A stretch of 64,000 bases of DNA from an uncultured Bacilli bacterium (lineage in GTDB: Bacteria > Bacillota_I > Bacilli_A > RF39 > UBA660), in assembly GCA_934131175.1 (NCBI GenBank), contig CAKOZD010000001.1, positions 62,001 to 126,000 of the forward strand, in the 5' to 3' direction. The notes beneath the pieces are model-generated. The model was not told the DNA's origin. It worked only from the letters and a program-made list of their open reading frames with translations, and made no database searches. Shown here piece after piece: positions 26,032 to 35,616 of this stretch. Numbering within the stretch: the first letter of the stretch is position 1; every line of letters starts with the position of its first letter. Made by a program: the position numbers and the translations under genes.

Positions 26032-27393
26032 ATGCCAATACGTGCATTACCAAACAACTTAGAGGCTGAGGAATCAGTTCTAGGATCTTGCTTTTTATCA
26101 AAATATGCATTACAAAAAGCAAATGAAAACTTAACAGAAGATTCATTCTATAATGAAAGAAATAGTAAAATATTTAGTACTATGACTGCATTAATGGAAG
26201 AAAATACTCCAATTGATATTACTACAGTAACTAGTTACTTAAAAAGAAAAAACGAGCTTACTGAAGTAGGTGGAGTTGAATATCTAACAGAAGTACTTAA
26301 TTATGTACCAACGGCAAGCAATATTGATTATTATATAAAGTCAGTAGAAGAAGCTGCTATATTAAGAAATTTAATTACAACTGCTGAAGAAATAGCATCT
26401 GAAGGATATAGTCCTGATGAATCTGTAAATGAAATATTAGATAATTCAGAGAAAAAGATTCTTAATATTGTAAAAAATAGAAAATCTAGTGAGTTTAGGT
26501 CAATTAGAGACGTTTTAATAAAAACACAATCCGATTTAGAGAGATTATCTGAAAATAAAGGTGAAATTACAGGACTTGCTACTGGATGGTATGATTTTGA
26601 TAAATTAACAACAGGACTACATCCTAATGAATTTATTATTATTGCAGCAAGACCAGCAATGGGAAAAACAGCATTTGCTCTTAATCTTGCAACGCATGCT
26701 GCAATGACCCAAGAAAAATCAGTTGCTTTATTTAACTTAGAAATGAGTGCTGAACAATTAGCAATGCGTATTTTGTCGAGTCTAGGTCAAATTGAAGGCT
26801 TTAAGTTAAGAACAGGTAATTTAATGAATCCAGATTGGAAAAGAATAAATGAAGCCTCATCACAACTATCAAATACTAATTTAGTTATAGATGATACACC
26901 AGGTATAACAATAGGTGAAATAAGAGCAAAATGTAGAAGATTAGCAAGTAGTGAAAAAGGCTTAGCTTTAGTAGTAATCGACTACTTACAGTTGATTTCT
27001 GGAGGTAAAAATTATGGTACAAATAGACAACAAGAAGTTTCTGATATATCAAGAAGTCTAAAAACGCTAGCTATGGAATTAGGAGTACCAGTAATTGCTC
27101 TATCACAGTTATCCCGTGGAGTAGAAGCAAGAGAAGACAAACGACCATTAATGAGTGATCTACGTGAGTCTGGTTCAATAGAACAAGATGCTGACATAGT
27201 AGCCTTTCTTTATAGAGATGATTACTATAATAAAGAAGCAAGAACAGAAGATAATAACAGTATTAGTGAATTAATAATAGGAAAACATCGTAATGGACCA
27301 ACCGCAACAATAGAACTTTTATTTAAGAAGAATACATCAACATTCTTGAATCTAAGAAAAGAAAGAGGTATGGAGGGACAAGCTAGTGAATAA
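26032..27393 (+). CDS. dnaB: Replicative DNA helicase DnaB
   Basis: A 453-aa hexameric helicase (called DnaC in B. subtilis). The N-terminal domain starts PNNLEAEESVLGSCFLS. The RecA-like domain has Walker A ARPAMGKTAFALN and Walker B VVIDYLQLI, followed by the DLRESGSIEQDADIV motif. It follows rplI as in other Bacilli and overlaps the next gene by 8 nt. Confidence 0.97.
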   Translation: MPIRALPNNLEAEESVLGSCFLSKYALQKANENLTEDSFYNERNSKIFSTMTALMEENTPIDITTVTSYLKRKNELTEVGGVEYLTEVLNYVPTASNIDYYIKSVEEAAILRNLITTAEEIASEGYSPDESVNEILDNSEKKILNIVKNRKSSEFRSIRDVLIKTQSDLERLSENKGEITGLATGWYDFDKLTTGLHPNEFIIIAARPAMGKTAFALNLATHAAMTQEKSVALFNLEMSAEQLAMRILSSLGQIEGFKLRTGNLMNPDWKRINEASSQLSNTNLVIDDTPGITIGEIRAKCRRLASSEKGLALVVIDYLQLISGGKNYGTNRQQEVSDISRSLKTLAMELGVPVIALSQLSRGVEAREDKRPLMSDLRESGSIEQDADIVAFLYRDDYYNKEARTEDNNSISELIIGKHRNGPTATIELLFKKNTSTFLNLRKERGMEGQASE

Positions 27394-28876
27394 AAAACTA
27401 AGAAGAATTACAGTCTTTATTCTCATACTATCTATTTTCTTAACAACAGGTTTTTCAAGAATTCTCTCATCACCAAGAACTTTATACAGAGTATACTTAA
27501 AAGGAGAGTCTCTTGGTCTTATTAAGTCAAAAAAAGAATTAGAAAAGTATATCAATAAAGAACAAAATGAAATAAAAAAGAAATATAATGTAGATAAAGT
27601 ATATGTACCAGAAGATTTAGACATAGAAAAAGAAGTAACATATTCAAATAATGTTAAATCAATAAATAAAATATATGAAGAAATAAAAGATATTTCTCCA
27701 TTTACAATTAAAGGTTATATTATAAAAATAAAAGGATTAGATACAAAAAATAGTGAAACAGGAAAAACTATTAAAGGAAAAACTCAATCATTATATGTTA
27801 TAGATAAAAAAGTGTTTACAAATTCAATTCAAAATACAGTAAAGTCTTTTATTTCAGAAGAAGATTATAATGCATATGCTAATAATTCACAAAAAGAAAT
27901 AGAAGATACAGGAAAAATTATTGAAGATATATCAATTCAAAATAAAATAACTATTAAAAAAGGTAATATTCCAGTAGATAAGAAAATTTATCAAACAGAA
28001 GAAGAATTAAGTAAATATTTACTATTTGGAACAGAAGAAGAACAAGGAACATATACTGTTCAAGCAGGAGATACAATTCCAGATGTAGCATTTAATAATA
28101 AGGTTTCTACACAAGAATTTTTAATTGCTAATCCCAATTTAAAAGATGAAAATAGTTTATTATCTCCTGGTCAAAATGTTACAATTGGTATCTTAAAGCC
28201 ACAAATAAGTGTTGAAGAAAGAGACCATGTTGTAGAAATTGAAACTCAAAACTATACAACAGAAACAAGATATGATAATGATAAAAATGTTGGATATGAA
28301 GAAGTAATTCAAAAAGGAGTAGCCGGAGAAAATAAAGTTACTAAAAAAGTTCAAAAAGTAAATGGTGAAACTACTAGTACTGTAGGAGTAAGTACAGAAG
28401 TAATTAAAGAAGCTGTAAACGAAATAATTGTAAAAGGTGGTAAAAAGAATTCATATTCTGGAGGAGGATATGGCTCAGTTGTACCTACAAAAGGACAATG
28501 GGGATGGCCAGCAACATGTTCTTCAGTATCAAGTTCATTTGGATGGCGTTGGGGAACATTACATGATGGTACAGATATCGCTGGATGTGGATATGGTTCA
28601 AATATTTTTGCTGCTCAATCAGGAACAGTTGTTCAATCATCTTATAAGTATGATAATGGTCAATATATAACAATAGATCATCATAATGGATATTTCACTA
28701 TGTATGCACATTTATCTGCAAGATATGTAGGTGTTGGAACATATGTAGAAAAAGGACAAGTAATTGGAGCTATGGGACAAACAGGATTCGCAACAGGAGT
28801 TCACTTACATTTCGGTATGTGGTATGGTTATCCTTATCGTGGAGGAAGAGCGCAAAACGCTATGAATTTCTATTAG
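27386..28876 (+). CDS. Secreted M23 peptidase with LysM and G5 domains
   Basis: A 496-aa cell-wall hydrolase. An N-terminal membrane/signal segment (about 7-25) precedes a long region of unknown fold, a LysM-like repeat (GTYTVQAGDTIPDVAF.., about 215-265), a G5 domain (about 275-350) and a C-terminal M23/LytM domain. The zinc motifs HxxxD (HDGTD) and HLHFG are intact, so it is probably an active endopeptidase cutting peptidoglycan cross-links. It starts at GTG 27386 after GGAGGG and abuts the next gene with no gap. Confidence 0.9.
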   Translation: MNKKLRRITVFILILSIFLTTGFSRILSSPRTLYRVYLKGESLGLIKSKKELEKYINKEQNEIKKKYNVDKVYVPEDLDIEKEVTYSNNVKSINKIYEEIKDISPFTIKGYIIKIKGLDTKNSETGKTIKGKTQSLYVIDKKVFTNSIQNTVKSFISEEDYNAYANNSQKEIEDTGKIIEDISIQNKITIKKGNIPVDKKIYQTEEELSKYLLFGTEEEQGTYTVQAGDTIPDVAFNNKVSTQEFLIANPNLKDENSLLSPGQNVTIGILKPQISVEERDHVVEIETQNYTTETRYDNDKNVGYEEVIQKGVAGENKVTKKVQKVNGETTSTVGVSTEVIKEAVNEIIVKGGKKNSYSGGGYGSVVPTKGQWGWPATCSSVSSSFGWRWGTLHDGTDIAGCGYGSNIFAAQSGTVVQSSYKYDNGQYITIDHHNGYFTMYAHLSARYVGVGTYVEKGQVIGAMGQTGFATGVHLHFGMWYGYPYRGGRAQNAMNFY

Positions 28877-29632
28877 ATGAAAGTACAGACAATAGCAAGT
28901 GGTTCTAAAGGAAATTGTACAATTGTGTTATGTAATGATACAAATTTAATTATAGATATGGGAATTTCCTACTTGACTTTAAAAAATAGTCTTGAAGAAA
29001 ATTCCCTTTCTTTTGATAATTTTAATGGTATCTTAATAACCCATTGTCATAAAGACCATACTAAAGGATTGTCTTCCTTAATAAAAAAGACAAATATACC
29101 AGTCTATATACCAGAAAAAATGTATGATAGTATAAAGGAATATGTCCCATATCCAAGATGTATAATAATAGATGATGAGTTTTATATAAATGATGTTAAA
29201 ATAAATTTACTACATACATCACATGATGCTCCATGTTCAGTAGGGTTTATTATTAGACATAATGATAAAAGTCTAGTATATATAACAGATACAGGTTATA
29301 TAAATAGAAAAATATTAAATAATATAGTAGGAATAGATTGCTACATAATAGAAAGTAATCATGATGAAGTAATGTTAATGGATGGACCATATCCAAGATT
29401 CTTAAAAGAAAGAGTAATAAGTGATAAAGGACATTTATCAAACATAACAACAGCTAAATATTTAAAAAAAATAGTAGGTAAAAATACTAAAAATATTATT
29501 TTAGCACATAGAAGTGAAACAAATAATACAGAAGATAAAATACTAGAAGCAATAAACAATGTAGAATTAGATAAAAATATAAATATCTATATAGCAAAAC
29601 AAAATGAAGAAGGACCATTAATAGAGGTATAA
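28877..29632 (+). CDS. walJ: MBL-fold hydrolase WalJ/YycJ family
   Basis: A 251-aa metallo-beta-lactamase-fold protein. MKVQTIASGSKGNCTIV is the family N-terminus and THCHKDHTKGL is the HxHxDH metal motif. In Bacilli this gene closes the walRK operon and is linked to DNA-replication/cell-cycle coordination; walRK itself is not in this window. It begins immediately after the upstream stop and is followed by rlmH, as in other Firmicutes. Confidence 0.9.
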   Translation: MKVQTIASGSKGNCTIVLCNDTNLIIDMGISYLTLKNSLEENSLSFDNFNGILITHCHKDHTKGLSSLIKKTNIPVYIPEKMYDSIKEYVPYPRCIIIDDEFYINDVKINLLHTSHDAPCSVGFIIRHNDKSLVYITDTGYINRKILNNIVGIDCYIIESNHDEVMLMDGPYPRFLKERVISDKGHLSNITTAKYLKKIVGKNTKNIILAHRSETNNTEDKILEAINNVELDKNINIYIAKQNEEGPLIEV

Positions 29633-29634
29633 GT

Positions 29635-30090
29635 ATGATAAAAATAATAACAGTAGGGCAAATAAAAGAAAAGTATTTACAAGATGCTATAAATGAATAT
29701 AAAAAAAGACTAAGTAAATATACAAACATAGAAGTAATAGAAGTTAAAGATGAAGGATTAGTAGAAGAAGTAAAAGCAATTAAATTAGAAGCAGAAAAGA
29801 TAAAAAAACATATTAATGATAGAGATTATATTGTTACTTTAGAAATAGAAGGAAAACAAATGACTTCTGTTGGATTTGCTAATAAAATAGATAACATATT
29901 AATAGAAAATAGTAATATAGATTTTATAATTGGTGGAAGTTATGGCTTATCTGATGAGATAAAAAATATGTCAAGATTACATTTATCTTTTTCAAAAATG
30001 ACATTTCCACATCAATTATTTAGAGTTTTATTACTAGAACAAATTTATAGAGCATACAAAATTAATAATAATGAAAGTTATCATAAATAG
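29635..30090 (+). CDS. rlmH: 23S rRNA pseudouridine-1915 N3-methyltransferase RlmH
   Basis: A 151-aa SPOUT methyltransferase. MIKIITVGQIKEKYLQDAINEYKKRL, IIGGSYGLSDEI and the C-terminal HQLFRVLLLEQIYRAYKI..YHK match the family. It acts on helix 69 of 23S rRNA. A few residues shorter than the usual 159. It starts 2 nt after walJ and ends inside the upstream region of ung. Confidence 0.95.
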   Translation: MIKIITVGQIKEKYLQDAINEYKKRLSKYTNIEVIEVKDEGLVEEVKAIKLEAEKIKKHINDRDYIVTLEIEGKQMTSVGFANKIDNILIENSNIDFIIGGSYGLSDEIKNMSRLHLSFSKMTFPHQLFRVLLLEQIYRAYKINNNESYHK

Positions 30091-30100
30091 GAGGTTCAAA

Positions 30101-30763
30101 ATGATAGGAAATAGTTGGGATAATAAATTAAGCGAAGAATATAAAAAAGAATATTTTACCGAACTAATGAATTTTGTAAAAGATGAATATAAAACAAAAA
30201 CAATTTATCCAAAGCAAAATGAAGTATTTAATGCTTTTAGATATACAGACTTTGATAATGTAAAGGTTGTTATTCTAGGACAGGACCCATATCACGGTCC
30301 AAATCAGGCAGAAGGTTTATCATTTTCAGTTAGTAATGAAGTATTAAAACCGCCTTCTCTACAAAACATTTTTAAAGAACTAGAAAGTGACTTAGGAATA
30401 CAATTTCCGAAATCTAACTCATTAAAACCATGGGCAAAGCAAGGCGTATTATTACTAAATGCTGTCTTAACTGTAGAAGAACATAAACCAACATCACATA
30501 AAGGAAGAGGTTGGGAAACATTTACAGATGATGTAATAAAAATATTAAATGAAAAAGAAGAACCTCTAGTATTTATTTTATGGGGAGCATATGCCAGAAG
30601 TAAGAAAGCATTAATAACTAATCCAAAGCACTTAATAATAGAGTCAGCTCATCCATCACCATTTTCAGCAAGAAACGGTTTCTTTGGAAGCAAACCATTC
30701 TCAAGAACAAATGCTTTCTTAAAAAACAATGGATTAAAAGAAATTGATTGGAGAATAGAATAG
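30101..30763 (+). CDS. ung: Uracil-DNA glycosylase (family 1)
   Basis: A 220-aa base-excision enzyme removing uracil from DNA. The catalytic water motif is GQDPYHGP, the uracil-binding motif is LLNAVLTV, and the minor-groove motif is HPSPFSA. I took the ATG at 30101, 6 nt after AGGAGG, over a start at 30071 inside rlmH. Confidence 0.96.
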   Translation: MIGNSWDNKLSEEYKKEYFTELMNFVKDEYKTKTIYPKQNEVFNAFRYTDFDNVKVVILGQDPYHGPNQAEGLSFSVSNEVLKPPSLQNIFKELESDLGIQFPKSNSLKPWAKQGVLLLNAVLTVEEHKPTSHKGRGWETFTDDVIKILNEKEEPLVFILWGAYARSKKALITNPKHLIIESAHPSPFSARNGFFGSKPFSRTNAFLKNNGLKEIDWRIE

Positions 30764-30788
30764 GTAAGTATCATACTTATCTTTTTTA
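30762..30788 (+). terminator. ung terminator
   Basis: GGTAAGT pairs with ACTTATC around a 5-nt loop, followed by six U. Confidence 0.6.
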
Positions 30789-30871
30789 TTTTACACAATT
30801 TACATAAAAATACCGCCTTATGCTTTAATAAAATAAAGAAAAAATGATATATTAAGGATGGAGGAATGTAT

Positions 30872-31756
30872 ATGGATAATAAAAAATTAGAAGTAGTAAA
30901 AACAAGAGCTGGTTTCATAGCAGCACTAGACCAATCAGGAGGAAGTTCTGCAAAAACATTAGAAAAATATGGTATAAAAAAAGATGAGTATCAAACAGAA
31001 GAAGAAATGTTTGATTTAATTCATCAAATGAGAACAAGAGTAATAACTTCAGCGGTCTTTAACGATAAGCATATTTTAGGAACAATTCTTTTCTATAAAA
31101 CTATGATGGGAAAAATAGAAGGAGAATATAGTGCAGATTATTTATGGAATAAGAAAAATATAGTTTCATTTTTAAAAGTCGATAAAGGTCTTGAAGAAGA
31201 AGTAAACGGCGTTAAATTAATGAAACCAATTCCAGATTTAGAAAATCAATTAGATGAAGCTAACGAAAAACATGTATTTGGTACCAAAATGCGAAGTGTT
31301 ATTTATGAAGCAAATGAAAAAGGAATCGAGGATATTGTTAATCAACAATTTGAATTTGCAAAAGTAATTTGCAATAAAGGATTAGTTCCAATAATTGAAC
31401 CAGAAGTAGATATTAATTCCAAAGATAAAGAACAATGTGAAGAAATATTACATGAAAAGATAAAAGAAAAATTAAACAGTTGGGATTCAGAAGATAAAAT
31501 TATGTTTAAATTTACAATCCCAACTAAGGAAAACCTTTATGAAGACTTATATAACTATGAAGCAGTTATAAGAGTCGTTGCATTATCAGGTGGATATAAT
31601 ATTGATAAAGCGTGTGAATTATTATCAAAAAATAATAAAATGATAGCAAGTTTTTCAAGAGCATTACTTGAAAATTTAAATGTTAACCAAACAAAAGAAG
31701 AGTTTGATAGAGAATTAGATAATGCAATTACAAAAATATATAATGCATCAATCTAA
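30872..31756 (+). CDS. fda: Class I fructose-bisphosphate aldolase
   Basis: About 294 aa, matching the Staphylococcus-type class I (Schiff base) aldolase. Signatures are an N-terminal GFIAALDQSGGSSAKTLEKYGI, TRVITSAVF, LVPIIEPEVDI, and FTIPTKENLY. It splits fructose-1,6-bisphosphate to DHAP and G3P without a metal. The ATG at 30872 has better spacing from GGAGG than the one at 30866. It is a single-gene unit converging on pta. Confidence 0.92.
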   Translation: MDNKKLEVVKTRAGFIAALDQSGGSSAKTLEKYGIKKDEYQTEEEMFDLIHQMRTRVITSAVFNDKHILGTILFYKTMMGKIEGEYSADYLWNKKNIVSFLKVDKGLEEEVNGVKLMKPIPDLENQLDEANEKHVFGTKMRSVIYEANEKGIEDIVNQQFEFAKVICNKGLVPIIEPEVDINSKDKEQCEEILHEKIKEKLNSWDSEDKIMFKFTIPTKENLYEDLYNYEAVIRVVALSGGYNIDKACELLSKNNKMIASFSRALLENLNVNQTKEEFDRELDNAITKIYNASI

Positions 31757-31767
31757 AATTTAGACAC

Positions 31768-31835
31768 AAAAAAAGTAGAGAAATATAATAGATGTGAATT
31801 ATAATATTTCACAACGAAACATTCTCTACTTTTTT
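31768..31835. terminator. Two-tier bidirectional terminator between fda and pta
   Basis: A 14-bp outer stem (31769-31782 with 31822-31835) is flanked by A and U runs on both strands. An inner stem TGTGAA/TTCACA (31793-31798, 31808-31813) sits inside it. It should stop transcripts from both convergent genes. Confidence 0.8.
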
Positions 31836-31836
31836 A

Positions 31837-32832
31837 TTAATTATTTTGTGCTTGTACTGCAGTAATGGCAATTACACCAACTATATCATCAGCAGAGCAA
31901 CCTCTACTTAAGTCATTAATTGGAGAAGCAATTCCTTGAGTAATTGGTCCATAAGCTTCAGCCTTAGCAAGTCTTTGAACTAATTTATAACCGATATTAC
32001 CAGCATCTAAGTCTGGGAATACTAAAACATTAGCGTGTCCAGCAACTTCACTATTTGGTGCTTTAGAAGCAGCAACACTAGGTACAATAGCTGCATCTAA
32101 TTGTAACTCGCCATCGATTTTATAATCTGGATAAGTTTCTTTAGCTATTTTGCAAGCTTCAACAACCTTATCAACATCTGCATGCTTTGCACTTCCTTTT
32201 GTTGAATGAGAAAGCATAGCAACAAGCGGTTCTTTTTCTACTAACAATTTAAAACTTTCAGCACTACTAGCAGCAATTGCAGCAAGTCTTTCTGGAGTTG
32301 GATTTTGCTCAAGACCGGAATCTGCAAAAACGAAAGTACCATCACTACCATATTCACAATTAGGAACAACCATTAAGAAAAATGCAGAAACAAGCATAAC
32401 TCCAGGTTTAGTTTTAATAATTTGTAATGAAGGTCTTAATGTATTAGCAGTTGAATGACAAGCGCCTGATACAACACCATCAGCACGACCAGTCTTTACT
32501 AACATACATGCATAATACATATAATCAGTTAATAATAATTTTTTAGCATCATCATAAGTAAGACCTTTATTCTTTCTTATTTCAACAAGTCCGTTTATTA
32601 ATTCTTCAGTAATATCAGCAGTATTAGGATCAATAATTGTAGCCTTACTAATATCAAAGCCTTTAGAATTCTCATTAATTTCTTCAGGAGTACCAATAAT
32701 TATAATATCAGCAATATCTTCTTTTAAAGCCTTATCAGCAGCCTCCATAGTTCTTTTATCCATTGATTCTGGTAGAACAATTCTCTTTTTATCCTTTTTA
32801 GCACGTAATTTAATACTATCAATAAAATTCAT
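31837..32832 (-). CDS. pta: Phosphate acetyltransferase
   Basis: A 331-aa enzyme interconverting acetyl-CoA and acetyl-phosphate; with acetate kinase it gives ATP in fermentation. Family motifs are GACHSTANTLRPSLQIIKTKPG, FADSGLEQNPTPERLAAIA and DLDAGNIGYKLVQRLA. Short Pta form without the N-terminal regulatory domain of E. coli Pta. GAGG precedes the ATG. It is leftward, against the main direction, 13 nt downstream of the LemA-like gene. Confidence 0.95.
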   Translation of the reverse strand: MNFIDSIKLRAKKDKKRIVLPESMDKRTMEAADKALKEDIADIIIIGTPEEINENSKGFDISKATIIDPNTADITEELINGLVEIRKNKGLTYDDAKKLLLTDYMYYACMLVKTGRADGVVSGACHSTANTLRPSLQIIKTKPGVMLVSAFFLMVVPNCEYGSDGTFVFADSGLEQNPTPERLAAIAASSAESFKLLVEKEPLVAMLSHSTKGSAKHADVDKVVEACKIAKETYPDYKIDGELQLDAAIVPSVAASKAPNSEVAGHANVLVFPDLDAGNIGYKLVQRLAKAEAYGPITQGIASPINDLSRGCSADDIVGVIAITAVQAQNN

Positions 32833-32845
32833 AATTTACCTCTTT

Positions 32846-33379
32846 CTATTTATCTTCATTTAATATTTCGTATATTTCCCTTTTTTCATTATTATAAAAT
32901 TCTTTCTTTTTAAATCTTCTAAAAAAAGCAATTATATTAGATGGAAAAGACATAATTAATTGATTAAATTCAACAACAGTATCATTATAGAACTTAATTG
33001 CTCCAACAATATCCTCTTCATTATCATTTAAATCTTCTAAAATAGAAACTAATGATTCACTTTTAAACAACTTCTCATTTTCATCTAAAGTTTTAAATAA
33101 TTCGTTATAGCATTTCTTTAGAGTATCGTGTAACGAAAAATTATTAACATCATCAAAAGATTCATCTAGTTCATCTAAAAAACTTTCTAATTTTAGTTCC
33201 TTTTTTATTGTAGGTCGACATCTATCAAGTAGTTCTTTCTTTTTATCTAAGTAAAGACTTATATCCTCTTCAGCTTTATCTATTTTTATAATAGAAAATT
33301 GAAATTTATTATTAATAATTATTATCATTATTAATAAAATACTTATTAAAACAATCACACCTAAAATAATTTCTAGCAT
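32846..33379 (-). CDS. LemA-family-like membrane protein
   Basis: A 177-aa protein with one N-terminal membrane helix (about 2-22) and an otherwise helical body. The segment EEDISLYLDKKKELLDRCRPTIK resembles the LemA repeat about independent/linear helices, and YNDTVVEFNQLIMSFPSNIIAFFRRFKKKEFY is close to the LemA C-terminal motif (YN..V..YN..I..FPS). LemA function is poorly known. GGAGGTG precedes the start. It probably shares a transcript with pta, 13 nt downstream. Confidence 0.75.
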   Translation of the reverse strand: MLEIILGVIVLISILLIMIIIINNKFQFSIIKIDKAEEDISLYLDKKKELLDRCRPTIKKELKLESFLDELDESFDDVNNFSLHDTLKKCYNELFKTLDENEKLFKSESLVSILEDLNDNEEDIVGAIKFYNDTVVEFNQLIMSFPSNIIAFFRRFKKKEFYNNEKREIYEILNEDK

Positions 33380-33416
33380 CTTACACCTCCAACTATCTAG
33401 ATTATATCACATCACA

Positions 33417-33442
33417 ATAAAAGAGAAAATAATTTCTCTTTT
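33417..33442 (-). terminator. Terminator after class A PBP gene
   Basis: AAAAGAGAAA (minus, from 33433-33442) pairs with TTTCTCTTTT (33419-33428), overlapping the PBP stop codon and followed by U-rich sequence. Confidence 0.65.
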
Positions 33443-35391
33443 CAATTACTTGTAATTTCATCAAATGTAGTATCTGTTTCTTTAGGCTCAGTTCCTTTTA
33501 AAAAATACATCAATTTTTGCTTTTTGTCACTTTCAGTTGCTGGTTTTCCAGAAATTGGTTCTACAAGCATACCAACAACATTTTTAGGTTTTTCATACCA
33601 AACATCTTCATCTTTCATATCTTTCTCATAACTTTCTACAGTTTTATACCAAATATTTTGAGCATATTTATAATCCTTTTTAGATAGTTCTTTATTATTA
33701 TCATATCCAACCCATACAGCACACACAATCTTTTTATTAAAACCAATATTCCAATTATCTCCATTAGTAGTACCACTTTTTAAAGCATAGGTATGAGTTA
33801 ATTTTCCATTAAGTCCAATACCCGTTGGATAATTATAATCAACATATAATGGATCATAAGTTGCTGTAAGCATATTATTTAGAATATATACAAGTGAAGA
33901 ATTTAAAACTAGTTCTTTATTTTTTTTATATTCATAGAGAACTTCTCCTTTACCATTTTCAATCTTTTCAATAAAATGTCCCTCTACTTTATATCCTTCA
34001 TTTGCAAAAGCAGCATATCCTTGAGCCATTTCAATTATATTTATTTCATTGGTACCTAAAGGAAGAGAAGGAACACTTTCAAGTTTTGATTTAATTCCAA
34101 CTCTTCTTGCGACATTGATAAGAGCATCATATCCTAAAAACATATGTGTTTTAACAGCATATATATTATCACTATAAGCAATAGCAGTAGCCATACTTAT
34201 AGCTTTATTTCCATATTTATCATTATAATTAACTGGTGAATATGTCTTGCCATTCTCTAAAGGAAAAGTTGTCTTTTCACTTGTAAAAGCAGTACTAGAA
34301 GTAAAACCATTTTCTAATGCAGCATAATATAAATAAGGTTTCATAGTAGATCCTACCTGCCTTTTGGAAGAAATTGCACGATTATAAGTAGAATTATTAT
34401 AGTCTCTTCCTCCAATAAGTGCCATTATACCACCGTTTTCTGGATTCATTACAACACTAGAAGTCTCTATTTTAGAATCATCTGGAAAAGTATTTTTTAC
34501 ATTTTCTTCAAGACTACTTTGAATATCATAATTAAAGTTTGTATATATTTTTAACCCATTATAATCACTATAATTTCTTGGAATACTATCAATACTCTCA
34601 AGTTCATTCATAACCGCATCAATATAGTAATTTATACTGGTTAAATTTTCTTTATCAGAATTTGCTGTAATAGTAAGTTCTTCACTATAAGCTTTATCTT
34701 TCTCACTTGATGAAATAATTCCGTTATTTACTAAAGCATTTAATACAACAAGTTGTCTCTTTTTAGCATTTTCAAAATTTATAATAGGAGAATATATACT
34801 AGGAGCCTTTGGAATACCACTAAGCATAGAAGCTTCAGCTAAATCTAAATCTTTACTACTTTTATTAAAATAAAACTTAGAAGCATTCTCAATTCCATAT
34901 TTTCCATGACCATAATTAATAGTATTTAAATAACCTTCTAAAATTTCATCTTTAGAGTAATTTGCCTCTATTCTCATTGTATACCACATTTCATCCCATT
35001 TTCTTTTCCATGTCTTATCAAAATCTAAAAACAAATTTTTAGCATACTGTTGTGTTATTGTAGATGCACCTTGATTAGTACTATGACTAGTAATATTTGT
35101 AAGAATAGCTTTTCCAATTCTTAGAAAGTCAAGTCCAAAATGTTTATAAAAATTTTTATCTTCAGTATAAATAGTAGACTTAATTAAATAATCACTTATA
35201 TCATCTAAATCAACCCATTCTTTAGATTCATTACCTTTAAAATAAATGGTTTTATTAATATCATATAAACTAATATTATTAGCACTATTAATAGTTACTT
35301 TAGGAGATAATTTTACATATAAAAAGCAACCTACAATAGTAATTACAAATATAATAAATAAGAAACATAAAAATTTAAATAATCTTTTCAA
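33442..35391 (-). CDS. Class A penicillin-binding protein
   Basis: A 649-aa bifunctional peptidoglycan synthase. An N-terminal membrane anchor (about 7-28) leads to a GT51 glycosyltransferase with EDKNFYKHFG and QGASTITQQYAKN. The transpeptidase has SxxK as STMK, SxN as SDN, and KTG as KSGTTN. It polymerises and cross-links the wall outside the membrane. The start is TTG at 35391 with GGAGGGG upstream. The ending is TGA. It is divergent from pnuC. Confidence 0.93.
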   Translation of the reverse strand: MKRLFKFLCFLFIIFVITIVGCFLYVKLSPKVTINSANNISLYDINKTIYFKGNESKEWVDLDDISDYLIKSTIYTEDKNFYKHFGLDFLRIGKAILTNITSHSTNQGASTITQQYAKNLFLDFDKTWKRKWDEMWYTMRIEANYSKDEILEGYLNTINYGHGKYGIENASKFYFNKSSKDLDLAEASMLSGIPKAPSIYSPIINFENAKKRQLVVLNALVNNGIISSSEKDKAYSEELTITANSDKENLTSINYYIDAVMNELESIDSIPRNYSDYNGLKIYTNFNYDIQSSLEENVKNTFPDDSKIETSSVVMNPENGGIMALIGGRDYNNSTYNRAISSKRQVGSTMKPYLYYAALENGFTSSTAFTSEKTTFPLENGKTYSPVNYNDKYGNKAISMATAIAYSDNIYAVKTHMFLGYDALINVARRVGIKSKLESVPSLPLGTNEINIIEMAQGYAAFANEGYKVEGHFIEKIENGKGEVLYEYKKNKELVLNSSLVYILNNMLTATYDPLYVDYNYPTGIGLNGKLTHTYALKSGTTNGDNWNIGFNKKIVCAVWVGYDNNKELSKKDYKYAQNIWYKTVESYEKDMKDEDVWYEKPKNVVGMLVEPISGKPATESDKKQKLMYFLKGTEPKETDTTFDEITSN

Positions 35392-35461
35392 GAACTATCC
35401 CCTCCAATATTAGTATTAAATAAACTGAAAAAAATATGTATTAAAAGAAAAATAAATTAAT

Positions 35462-35604
35462 ATTAACAAAAAGTTAAAAAGAACTTGACAAAAATAAATA
35501 CTTATTAATATAATGTTAATAACACGAAAGCAATTGTTAAGTGAACACTACATTAGTAGTGAAATTTTATAATATTAGATATTAACAAAAAGATAAAAAC
35601 AAAA
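35462..35604. repeat. Direct repeat flanking the pnuC promoter
   Basis: ATTAACAAAAAGTTAAAAA at 35462 recurs as ATTAACAAAAAGATAAAAA at 35581, 119 nt downstream. The copies sit just before the pnuC -35 and just before its Shine-Dalgarno. This could be a paired operator or a leader structure element. Confidence 0.55.
35485..35514 (+). promoter_or_regulatory. pnuC operon promoter
   Basis: Perfect TTGACA (35485-35490), 18-nt spacer, perfect TATAAT (35509-35514). The transcript would have a leader of about 95 nt containing the hairpin CACTAC-ATTA-GTAGTG before AGGAG. I could not assign it to a known riboswitch class. Confidence 0.8.
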
Positions 35605-35616
35605 AGGAGATTTAAA

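Noticed and set aside
27386..28876. Treating the M23 peptidase as a sporulation protein such as SpoIIQ
   Set aside because: Its zinc motifs are intact and it carries LysM and G5 domains, fitting a wall endopeptidase; the better SpoIIQ candidate is at 47078.
35515..35610. Naming the pnuC leader as a NAD+, preQ1 or TPP riboswitch
   Set aside because: No conserved core of these classes could be recognised by eye; needs a covariance-model search.
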